Below, piece by piece: positions 43,550-52,004 of a stretch of DNA of 64,000 bases (its first letter is position 1; each line of letters opens with the position of its first letter). This DNA is from Flaccisagitta enflata (Eukaryota; Chaetognatha; Sagittoidea; Aphragmophora): positions 101,184,001 to 101,248,000 of the forward strand of contig OZ231126.1 of NCBI GenBank assembly GCA_965153355.1, given 5' to 3'. The notes beneath the pieces are model-generated. The model worked only from the letters and a program-made list of their open reading frames with translations, was not told where the DNA came from and made no database searches. Both the position numbers and the translations under genes were made by a program.

Positions 43550-44674
43550 GATCCGCCTGCTTGCGCCCAGTTTGGGAGCCGCCTTCGGCGGTGCACAGGC
43601 GCCATCATGGTTCCCCGTTTGCGACGCCGCGTCAAACGCCCTCGCCAGCCTGCTTGCGCCCAGTTCGGGAGCCGCCTTTGGCGGTGCACAGGCTGCAGCA
43701 CGACCCCCCGTTCGAGACGTTGCCCAGGACGCCCTCGCCAGCCGGTTTGCTATCCTCAATTGCGTCAACAACCGACGTCTCCCCCGCGTCGACGATGTTA
43801 GCGGGACAAATTGATGCCGCGACGCCGACTCCTCTCTCCCCACCAGACGTCGCCCACGCCAGCTTGCTTGCGCCTGGTATGGGAGCCGCCTTTGGCGGTG
43901 CACAGGCTGTGCCAACTCGACCATGCGACGTCTTCATGGAGGACTCAAGACTCAAATTGAACCGGCTTGCCGACAAAAGAAACGCTGAGGCGTCTCTTCC
44001 TCCTCTTTGCTCGTCTTCGCCACGCCTGGTGGAGGGCGGTGGGGTGAGTGTGGCAGTGCCGGGCTCGCCTGTAGCCCGTGCCCGCACCACGCTCACCCCA
44101 TTGACCCGAAACCAGCGGAAACGGGCAAACAAAAAGAAGAATATGCTCGCGGAAGCAGCAAAGTTGGAGGAGCTGCCGGAGGAGGAGAAGGAATTGGAAG
44201 CAAATTGTCAGCGTCAGGCGAACCTGGAGAAACGCTTCCACGTCAAGTCGCACCGTCGTTATGTGCAGCGTGAAGCTGCCAAGGAGCAGGCCGAGAAGGA
44301 GGGGGAGGAGAAGTTCGGAGAAGATAAGTCGGCAAGAGAGAGGCAGAAGGAAGGTGAGGAGATGAGGAGGAAGCAGAAGGCAGAGGAGGCAGCGGTGGAG
44401 AGAGAAAGGGAAAGAATGCAGGGGGTGAAGGACAGAATAGAGGTGTTGGAAAGAGAACAGGATTGGAAGGAGACGATGGAGGAGGCTAAGGTGACGGGAA
44501 GAGAGAGGTTCATGGAAGAGGAGGCGGAAAGGGGAAGAGAGGATGCGGAAGTGTTGGAGGAGGAGTGGCAGGAATTGGCCGCTGAATACGACATGTTGTT
44601 GCCTGGCGTACACTTGCACGTCCCGGAGTCACTGGACTTCGTGGAAAGGCACGCGTGCAAAGTGAATCGATCAG
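43550..44674 (+). CDS. Accessory gene 1, exon 2 (coiled coil)
   Basis: Opens in phase 1 after 'ttttctcag'. The first third has three copies of an about 92-bp unit around 'gcctgcttgcgcccagtt' and 'ggcggtgcacaggc' (43,552, 43,645 and 43,862). The last half is a long highly charged helix rich in E, R, K and A with QRKRANKKKN, a possible nuclear localisation signal, at its start; it should form a coiled coil. It ends at TCAG|GTGATA in phase 1. Total 1125 bases. No homologue recognised. Confidence 0.62.
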
Positions 44675-44939
44675 GTGATAAATATAAGATGTGAAATGTC
44701 TAGTTAAGTCTCAAATCTCGTCTCCGTCAGAGCAGCGTCATGACAATAAGTTTGAAATCACACACTCGTGTATCTCAATCAGCTTTGACAGTTAGTTGCT
44801 TATGCTAGCGAATAACAACCGGTTAAAATAGATTAAGATCAGGTCACTACTTGTCCATGTCACTCTATTACTGTCCAGGTCACCTTATGTCATTTACAGC
44901 CGTCAATGACTACACGATGTTTATTAATACCTCCTATAG

Positions 44940-45361
44940 GAAAAGCGGCACGGAAGCTGAAGTCGCATGCGGCACACGAGCGAGCGGATCTCGTCGCATT
45001 CGCCAAGCGTGTCTTCAGTCCCGACCCGGAAGATGACGTGGACGAATGCAAGTGGGATCAATTTGACGACATAGACGATCTGGAGAAAATCCTCGAATAT
45101 CGGGGATTGGAGGCTCATCCCACTCACACTCCATCCCAAAGAGCCGCCATGTCTCACGACAAACAGTGGCAAATGTTCAGCGAGGTTTGGCCGGTGAAAA
45201 CCATCGCCGAAGCTGACATGTTGTGGCGACGATGGCAGGAAGCGATTGGGCCGGAGGTCATCCAGTTTTGGAGGTCCTGCGGCTGGTCTCCACCCAAAGG
45301 ACTTTCCGAGCGACTGACCAACATGGCCAAGACGCTCAAACTCCAGGACAGGAAGATTCGA
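44940..45361 (+). CDS. Accessory gene 1, exon 3
   Basis: The acceptor 'acctcctatag' and a donor CGA|GTGAGT, close to consensus, bound the exon. It enters in phase 1 and leaves in phase 0, matching both neighbours. The product looks globular: tryptophan-rich (DKQWQMFSEVWPVK, MLWRRWQEAIGPEVIQFWRS) with an acidic stretch (DPEDDVDECKWDQFDDIDD). Family unknown. The intron before it is 265 bp, the one after it 178 bp. Confidence 0.65.
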
Positions 45362-45539
45362 GTGAGTATTTCGTCTTTAGCTGACAACACAAGAATGTGA
45401 AATATGCTGATTTAACCTAAATCATACCTTCCCTTGTTGATTAAAACAACCACTGCATCTACTAGTGGCTGGGATTTACAGAAACTAATTAAACATGAAA
45501 TTATTAATATTCCTATCTGTTCCTTATGTAACCAATCAG

Positions 45540-45990
45540 AAAGTCTACCGCGGCATCTGCTGGAAAGCGCTACAAGGTCGGGGGCTCGACAAGAAGACCG
45601 TCGACAAAGAAGTCAAAGAATTTGACCGACACATCCACGTCGCCCTTCAACAAGACCCCGCGCTGCGTCCATACGGGGGACTGAAGCCTCACAAACTGGA
45701 GTCGACGCTCAACTACGCGTTCCGGGAAGGCCACCGCACCTCCGAGATTCTGAGCTGCAATCACCATTGCAGAAAAGCTCAGGTCAAGACCGCCGAGAGA
45801 TGGGACGGCAACCAGCTCAACTTTGATAGGCCGAGTGAATATTTCACCAACGCGTCGATCAAGTCTGAGCAGGCTCGTTGGCTCACGGAAGAAGATTGGA
45901 AGCGATCGGCTCGAAGGAGGACGGCCCGCGACGCCGCCGACAGACGCCAAGCCGCGGAAGATGCCCAACGCGCCAACTTGCCTGTTTCCG
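45540..45990 (+). CDS. Accessory gene 1, exon 4
   Basis: Follows acceptor 'ttatgtaaccaatcag' in phase 0. It encodes a mixed helical segment (VYRGICWKALQGRGLDKK, LRPYGGLKPHKLESTLNYAF) and ends in an arginine- and alanine-rich helix. The donor TTCCG|GTAAAC is in phase 1 and agrees with exon 5. The frame also stays open past the donor for some 300 codons, so an unspliced isoform with a different C-terminus is possible. Confidence 0.6.
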
Positions 45991-46904
45991 GTAAACCCAT
46001 TGAAGAGTCAGGCTTAACCAGACCCAATGCTGAGTTTACCCATTTTTCCCCTTTGGGGCCATTTGATCAGGAGGCCGATTCAGGGGCCATTTACACCAAG
46101 TCAGGCAAACTTCTTGACAACTATCAGCTAGTTACTCACTCTAAGAAACTAGATGAAGAGGAAGAAAAAACAGAAGGAAGAATTATTTGTTTGAGACAGT
46201 CACTAGCCAAAGAAGAAACCAACAAAAGAAACATTGAATGGCAGAAAACACACAACACTGCCTTGGCAAGGAAAATCCGGGAGACAAACGCCATCGCGCG
46301 TTCACTCCCGAGGTTACCTCTGCCCCGCAAAAGGTTCACCGTCCAAATAGTGGATCCAGCCTCAGCCAGCCCGATAAGAAACTTTGAAGAAGAGTTAGAA
46401 AAATATGAAAAGGAATTGGAAGAAAAAAGAAAGGCCGAGGAGTTAGAAAGGAAAGAAGAGGAATCAGAAGAAAGAAACAAACCAAAAAGAAGAAGAATCG
46501 AGTTTCTCAACGAGGAAGAAAAGACAGAAGAAGCAGACAAAGAAAAGACAGAAAAAACAGACAAGAAAACCAGAGAAACAGACGAGGAAAAAACAGGAAA
46601 AACAGACGAAAAGAAACAGAAGAGAAAAAGAAAACATTCAGAACACGATAGACATGAAAGGAAACGAGAAAGGCCAACGAGAGAACCCTCAGAAGAAAGG
46701 AACAAAGAACAGAAGGGTGAAAAGAACAAAGAAAAGAACAAAGAACAAGACCGAGAACAGAACAAAGAAAAGAATAAAGAACAAAGCAAAGAAAAGAACA
46801 AAGAAAAGAACGATAGTCAACCCAAAAGAAAGAGAAAAAGAGTCAGTCAGTTATATCAGTTAGAAGAGAAACTTGACCAGAACAATGAGAAAGACGCCAC
46901 TTGA
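45991..46904 (+). CDS. Alternative C-terminal ORF in intron 4
   Basis: Read on from exon 4 in the same frame, this encodes about 304 residues: an initial ordered-looking part, then coiled-coil EELEKYEKELEEKRKAEE, several basic clusters (KRRRIE, KRKRKR) that look like nuclear localisation signals, and a low-complexity K/E/N/Q tail. It stops at TGA 46,902-46,904; the same frame then stays open to 47,279 and begins with a strongly acidic, leucine-rich stretch near 46,960 (FDPLDLELDLGLDLLDLDE). Composition differs from exons 1-5. Whether it is translated is unknown. Confidence 0.45.
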
Positions 46905-47060
46905 AAGGACATCAATGAACCAGCGGATAAAAATGAACTAGTCGAGTTAAGCTTAGAGGATGTGTTAGGTTTTGACCCGTTAGATCTAGAACTTGACTTA
47001 GGACTCGATCTGCTTGACTTGGACGAACCTTTAGAATTTGACAAAACGCCTCCACCACAG

Positions 47061-47323
47061 GACCCATCATCACAGAGCTGCTGCCCGGCGAAGATTGCAG
47101 CGTCTGGAGCCAAGGCCGATTCGTCATCTGTTGCGCCTCATCCTGGATTGCCCGCCATCAGCAGCGACTCATCGACTGGGAAGCAGCCATCGGCCAGCAT
47201 CTCGTCATTAACTGGGAAGGCCTCGACGCTTGCGGCCACCGCCATCACGCCGACGAAGAGGACCCCCCAGTTGTCGTGATGCGCAAACAGGACTACTATG
47301 ACCTGCGCAAGAACTTCGAGTGA
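47061..47323 (+). CDS. Accessory gene 1, exon 5 (terminal)
   Basis: Begins after 'cgcctccaccacag' in phase 1, as needed by exon 4, and runs 87 codons to TGA at 47,321-47,323. The product is globular in composition: tryptophan- and cysteine-containing (VWSQGRFVICCASSWIARHQ, IDWEAAIGQHLVINWEG) and ends DYYDLRKNFE. Codon and GC style match exons 3 and 4. The five exons total 2637 bases, 878 residues plus stop, with no in-frame stop and every phase consistent. Confidence 0.6.
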
Positions 47324-47397
47324 GCGGGGATACGGCTGATCCAGCTCGCCTGCAGCTGGCCGCATCGTAGCCCCCTCCCCGAAGCCTCATCATTTTA

Positions 47398-47482
47398 GCC
47401 CTAATGGCCTTCAATCGCAATTTTTTTTAGGATCCGCCTGCTTGCGCCCGGATGGGAGCCACCTTTGGCGGTGCACATGCGG
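47398..47482 (+). repeat. Duplicate of the intron 1-exon 2 boundary
   Basis: 'gccctaatgg', 'gcaattttttttag', 'gatccgcctgcttgcgcccg' and 'ggcggtgcaca' repeat the sequence at 43,516-43,612, acceptor included. It could act as an alternative terminal exon for exon 1, with a stop about 22 codons in, or be an inert duplication. Confidence 0.65.
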
Positions 47483-47489
47483 ATTCCTT

Positions 47490-48185
47490 TGATTCTATCT
47501 TGGATAATTGATTGTACAGGCTTAGACCTGATATTTTTGGCGGCTTCGGCCGATGATATTTTTTGGCGGCTTCGGCCGATGACATTTTTTGGCGGCTTTG
47601 GCAGATGATATTTTTTGACGGCTTCGGCCGATGATATTTTTGGCTCAGGCTTCGGCCAAGTATTTCTGGCGGCTTTGGCCGAATTCATGAACGTATAGGC
47701 TTTGGCCATGTAGTTTTGGTGGCTTCGGCCAATTACGTTTTAGCTTAGGCTTCGGCCATGTAGTTTTGGTGGCTTCGGCCAATTACGTTTTAGCTTAGGC
47801 TACGGCCAAGTACATTTTTGGTGGCTTTGGCCAATTACGTTTTAGCTTAGGCTACGGCCAAGTACATTTTTGGTGGCTTCGGCCAATTAGGTCTCAGCTT
47901 AGGCTATGGCCAAGTACATTTTTTGGTGGCTTTGGCCAATTATGTCTCAGCTTAGGCTACGGTCAAGTACATTTCTTCTTAGGCTTCGGCCAATTTTCAT
48001 ATCAAAGGCTTCGGCCGATGTAGATCATGTTTAGGCTTTGGCCAAAGATTCATTTGACAACTTCAGCCTAATGGCACATTCGTTAGGCTTTGGCCCAAGT
48101 TTTAGTTTGGCTACGGCCTGATTTATTGCAGACTGATATTTGGCGGCAATAGCCAATATGTAAATTCTTTATGGCTCCGGCCAAA
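47490..48185. repeat. Minisatellite of GGCTTCGGCC units
   Basis: About 25 copies of a 'ggctt(c/t)ggcc' core alternate with AT-rich spacers. Early units are about 30-35 bp ('gatgatattttttggcggct'); later ones pair up into a higher-order unit of about 50 bp ('aattacgttttagcttaggc', 'caagtacatttttggtggct'). Each core is self-complementary, so the RNA would carry many small hairpins. Confidence 0.85.
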
Positions 48186-48636
48186 TCGATGTCGTATTAT
48201 ACAAACCTTAGTGGTTAAAAATCAGCGCTAACTTTTCCGGTCGGAGGGACTGACAAATTCAGTTCTATCGTTCAGATAGGAAAAAGGGCACATTGGTCCT
48301 GATTATTTGAATTTGATTGATCGTTTAGTAAGATGATATTACAATGCCGATGACAATGTCTTTAAAATGAAAAAAGATAATCACTATCTGTGATAAATGT
48401 CGATGATAATAATTGTTCAACGGCCGTAAAAATGGTCATTTCTCTTAGGTTTGATTGAAAACAATGAATGGTCGATTCTTGTATATATGACTAGAAACCC
48501 AGTGACGATGCATTTGTCAATAACAAATGCGGAAAAACTCGAAGAGAGACAATGGATTAGTTGAAAACAATTGATTTGACGACTGTGGGGCCTCTTCTCG
48601 ATCTCTCGATGATGGGGACGATGGTTGACTTCGGTG
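48186..48636. promoter_or_regulatory. Non-coding block with a TATA box
   Basis: A clean TATATA lies at 48,482-48,487 in AT-rich sequence, about 150 bp ahead of the ATG at 48,637. Nothing else stands out. It may be the promoter of accessory gene 2; this rests on position and the TATA box only. Confidence 0.4.
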
Positions 48637-48819
48637 ATGAGCGGTTCTAGTCAGCAAATGAATGGCGATGATGACAAATCATCAGATCCTCCACTGACAA
48701 GTGGTGGCGAAAGGGGGCGACGGGGGGAGGATTGCGTTTGCGCTTCCAGAAGCCGACGAAAGACTTGCTACCCGGAGGAAGTGGGGGAAGTGAAAATTGC
48801 ATTCTTTCCAGAGAGTTAA
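48637..48819 (+). CDS. Small ORF, possible leader exon
   Basis: Sixty residues from ATG: a polar, acidic start with DDDKSSD, then glycine- and arginine-rich, with CVCASRSRRKTC and a stop after ESxx-like end at 48,819. It has the GC-rich style of the accessory exons. I could not find a donor and acceptor pair that links it in frame to the 49,247 ORF. It may be a free short protein, a leader exon or chance. Confidence 0.3.
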   Translation: MSGSSQQMNGDDDKSSDPPLTSGGERGRRGEDCVCASRSRRKTCYPEEVGEVKIAFFPES

Positions 48820-49246
48820 TGCTCAGATAAACGTTAAAAACTGTCACACTTCGATCCACGGACTAATCGTAATAACAATTGATGGCTCATTCATTCACAA
48901 AATCATTCATAAATTTGAAAATCATTCACTCGATTTCATCCCGGAATATGTTTACAAACAAACTGATCGTTCCTTCAATGATAAACTGACCCCGGATACA
49001 TTCATTCAATGTTAAATGACACTCGTTCATTCGATAACCGATAGGAAGTGCACTCTCGATTCGTTCATTCGATGTGAAACCATTCATAATTGCATTCACT
49101 TGATTGTTAATCATTCTTCGAACATTTTGAAAATTTTCATTGAACCACAATTGTGATGTTATGACAGTTAAATCTTATCGCATGTCCGCTAAATTGCAGA
49201 TACTTGAAAATCAAATTGGAGTGACTATCACCCCCGAAAGTTTAAA
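48820..49246. other. Spacer with 'cattcattcgatt' phrases
   Basis: Diverged repeats of the intron 1 minisatellite theme lie at 48,880-49,110. A candidate 3' splice site 'tccgctaaattgcag' ends at 49,199. All three frames downstream of that site meet stops or lack continuity before the ATG at 49,247, so it would join an untranslated exon. Confidence 0.45.
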
Positions 49247-50173
49247 ATGCCTCTTTCCGATAAACTCACGTTCGAAACCATAGTTCATTACAATCCTCCT
49301 CTGCTGGATTGCCACCTCGTGCATCGTTGGGGAGAAGAAGAAATGCGACAACTCGTTCAACGAGTTCTCCGCTTCGACGTCAAAGTCGTCTTCATGGGAA
49401 ACGTGACACGAATATACCAGAACGAGGCGACAAAGTTCACCGACGACATTCGCCAGTGGATCGTCGACCTCGAATGGGATGTCCACATCGTCGACGCCGA
49501 ACATATGGTGGCCACGGCGCCGCCGTTCCTGAAAACGTTCATAGACAAGTATTCTTACCGCGGATTCGTGTCATTCGTCCAAAGCATTCGTCACCTCTAC
49601 GGAGCAAGATGCTACGACGACGACGATGACGCCAGCGATGACGCACCGACGGATAATCGACCCCCGGTTGGAGGCTGTGCCGCCCGCGCGATAGACGTAT
49701 GGACGTGGTTCAAAGTGGACTCTTTCTTGTTACTTACTTTGAAAAGAGGTCTCGGAATGCGCGTCCCATGCGATTCGCTCGTCGTCTACGAAGGAGAATG
49801 GCGCTACTCGTCCGTCACCAACGACTGGGGAGTACTTCTGGATCGATACTTCTATCACATCGACCGCACCGTCATGACCACGTTCGAATCGAATATCTGC
49901 CGTTATCACGGCAACAATCGGCATGTAATTTATCGCACCGTCGCCGCTTTCCATCTTCAGAAGATGCTAAGAAAACGCGCCCACCGACAAGATCGCTACG
50001 AAAGGCTCGTTCGAGTAAGAGTAGGTCTTATCTGTTACTGGGGACGACAGTGCATCATCAGCAACCGACGACTTCACAACTACCACAAACGTTTTGTCAG
50101 CTCCACGGCGCAACTGAGCAGCTTCTTCGCTTACCTGCTCAACACGTCCAACAGCGGCGGTCGTCGGCAGTGA
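49247..50173 (+). CDS. Accessory gene 2, 308-residue protein of unknown function
   Basis: ATG in a good context (A at -3), open for 308 codons. The N-terminal half looks like an alpha/beta fold: hydrophobic strand FDVKVVFMGNVTRI, then a helix, then DVHIVDAEHMVAT. An acidic loop CYDDDDDASDD separates it from a second globular part, and the end is basic (MLRKRAHRQDRYERLVRVRV). GN followed by DxxH faintly recalls SGNH hydrolases, but no GDS serine block is visible, so I do not assign it. A donor CGA|GTAAGA at 50,015 and acceptor 'gttttgtcag' ending at 50,100 would give an 86-bp intron and an alternative C-terminus ending at 50,244. No signal peptide or membrane segment. Confidence 0.6.
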   Translation: MPLSDKLTFETIVHYNPPLLDCHLVHRWGEEEMRQLVQRVLRFDVKVVFMGNVTRIYQNEATKFTDDIRQWIVDLEWDVHIVDAEHMVATAPPFLKTFIDKYSYRGFVSFVQSIRHLYGARCYDDDDDASDDAPTDNRPPVGGCAARAIDVWTWFKVDSFLLLTLKRGLGMRVPCDSLVVYEGEWRYSSVTNDWGVLLDRYFYHIDRTVMTTFESNICRYHGNNRHVIYRTVAAFHLQKMLRKRAHRQDRYERLVRVRVGLICYWGRQCIISNRRLHNYHKRFVSSTAQLSSFFAYLLNTSNSGGRRQ

Positions 50174-50210
50174 TTCGTTCGCCTGCAACGAATCCCGCAC
50201 CACGACTTCC

Positions 50211-50283
50211 AAAGTTAAAAACAACAATAAGAACAACAATCTGAACAACAATAAGAACAACAGTCTGAACAACAAACATAAAC

Positions 50284-50316
<33 letters not shown>

Positions 50317-50320
50317 AGGG
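50211..50320. repeat. AAC-rich triplet tract
   Basis: Imperfect AAC, AAT and ATC triplets. In one frame this encodes an asparagine-rich stretch that stays open to about 50,474, but I see no splice that enters it cleanly. Confidence 0.7.
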
Positions 50321-50656
50321 CGACGCGAAGATGAATGGGCGAATGGACTTCTTCAATGGCGAAAGACTTCTTTGGCGGACTTGGTCGGTCCGCGCTCAAT
50401 CGACAAACAAACAATTTACGGCTGCGGGTTGGACTCAATCCGCGATAACCTCAACTTCAATCGGACTATCATAATCACTCACCTCAATCGGGGCACTAAC
50501 GGCTGACTAACTATCCGTCTGACCACTGCTTACTATCAAAATTAGTGCCCACGATGGACATCGACAAAATCCGCTGAACAAGCGGATACTACGAAAGATA
50601 CAGTTTGAAATTGTCCCACCCCCCCACCCAAGTGTGCACACCTGAAACTGACTTAC
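50321..50656. other. Non-coding 3' region of the giant element
   Basis: No gene seen. The block ends at the target site of the nested BEL element; the same non-coding region resumes at 56,804. Confidence 0.5.
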
Positions 50657-50661
50657 ACCGG

Positions 50662-51194
50662 TAAAAAATGAGCTAGATCTGAATGGGTAGAGATAATATG
50701 AACGCGAGCTATCTGCTGATAATTGATGATCTAAAATATCTCAGTGAAGTTGAGAGTTGGTCTTACGATTCGCCAACCCTTTGAATAATGATAAAGGCAG
50801 ATGAACAAGATTTAAGTTTCCAATTAAATTTACAGTTTATTGCAGAATTAGAAGAAGACCGGTGCGCACGAATTGGATGGTGAAATGTGAATGAATGGAA
50901 GGAAAAGACTTCCTTCTGGCTAGGCATATTTTATTCAGAGAAAAATGATATCCAATCATAAAACAGTAATGCAATAGTTTTGGCCAATAGGCTTCTACTT
51001 TTTACCGGAACTTAATTGTAAATCAAAAGTTACAAAGTCTCATTTCTCAAGAAATCATTGTTTTGGTTAAGACGTAGAAGTCGGCGCCTGCTCTGTCTGT
51101 AAATTTATAGGATATTTGAGAGGATAGAAAAAGATAGACAGAGACAGAAAGATAGAACATAAAAATGGTCAAGTTTGTAAATCCATTTTTAATA
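50662..51194 (-). repeat. 3' LTR of the nested BEL element
   Basis: Minus-strand LTR beginning TATTAAAAATGG and ending CATTTTTTA, without the common TG...CA ends. A polyadenylation signal AATAAA (plus-strand TTTATT at 50,930-50,935) lies inside. The minus-strand stretch just before it, GGCGGGCAG, is a weak polypurine tract. Confidence 0.93.
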
Positions 51195-52004
51195 CTGCCC
51201 GCCAAAACCCCACTTTGGGGTTTTCTCCATTTTGAAAGTTGTGAATTGTCCAAACTCTACAAGAAGGGATCTTGCTAGAAAATTTTTAGTTGGTTGAAAA
51301 GGGGAGGGGTCTCCTGTCTAGAATGCAGGACCTCCGCCCTGATCCCAGAGCCTGGGAGAATGAGTTTGGGATTTTTGTTGAAGGCAGAAATCATTTCTCA
51401 TGGTTTGGATCACAATAGGTTTTGAAAATGTAAATTTTTTAGAACGGATTGGCTATGGCTGCTTCAAATTCAATATCAACTTAAATGTTGGGAAAGGGAT
51501 CTCCTGTCTAGGATGCAAGACCTCCGCCCTGATCCCAGAGCCTGGGAGATGATGGGACAACAACAATTCTTATACAGTCAATACAGAAATCAAAACCAAA
51601 TATAGAATTTAAATCAATCAAATTAGGGATAACATAAATAACACAGTTTACACAATGTTAAGAATGTAACGAGCGAAAATGAGTGGAATCTTTAGTCCTT
51701 CGCCATTGATGTTCTGCTGACCAAATTCTTGTTTTCTTCATAAGTCCTTCCAATTTTATTTTCATTGTCTTGTTGTTGTCATTGTCGTTGTCAATTGTTT
51801 CAGGTTATGATAGCAGCTGATGGAGTCAAGAAGCCGTCCATGAGAAGAATGTTGACGTTGATGTTGACGTTGACAATTGCGCATTGATAGATCTCAACCT
51901 CTCCAACAATCTTTCTAGCTAAACTCGACAGGATAAACTTGCCTCATTGCTGCTTCAGTAAAGCTGAAAAGATTGTTTAACGCAGGAGAGGCTTGAGAGT
52001 GTCT
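51195..52004. other. 3' untranslated part of the nested element
   Basis: Between the pol stop and the 3' LTR. Contains a direct repeat of about 75 bp built on 'gatctcctgtctaggatgca' and 'gacctccgccctgatcccag' (about 51,305 and 51,490). No gene. Confidence 0.6.

Noticed and set aside
43945-44619. 224-codon minus-strand ORF
   Set aside because: It is the antisense shadow of the charged, stop-poor exon 2 of accessory gene 1; the sense strand has consistent splice phases.
46136-46801. 221-codon minus-strand ORF rich in serine, phenylalanine and leucine
   Set aside because: Antisense of the lysine- and glutamate-rich low-complexity ORF in intron 4.
49247-50173. SGNH-family esterase assignment
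   Set aside because: GN and DxxH are seen, but no GDS-type serine block exists in the frame or in an attachable upstream exon, so the call would be guesswork.
42915-50173. Envelope glycoprotein in the accessory region
   Set aside because: No signal peptide, transmembrane segment, fusion peptide or cysteine pattern of known envelope types is visible in any frame of these ORFs.
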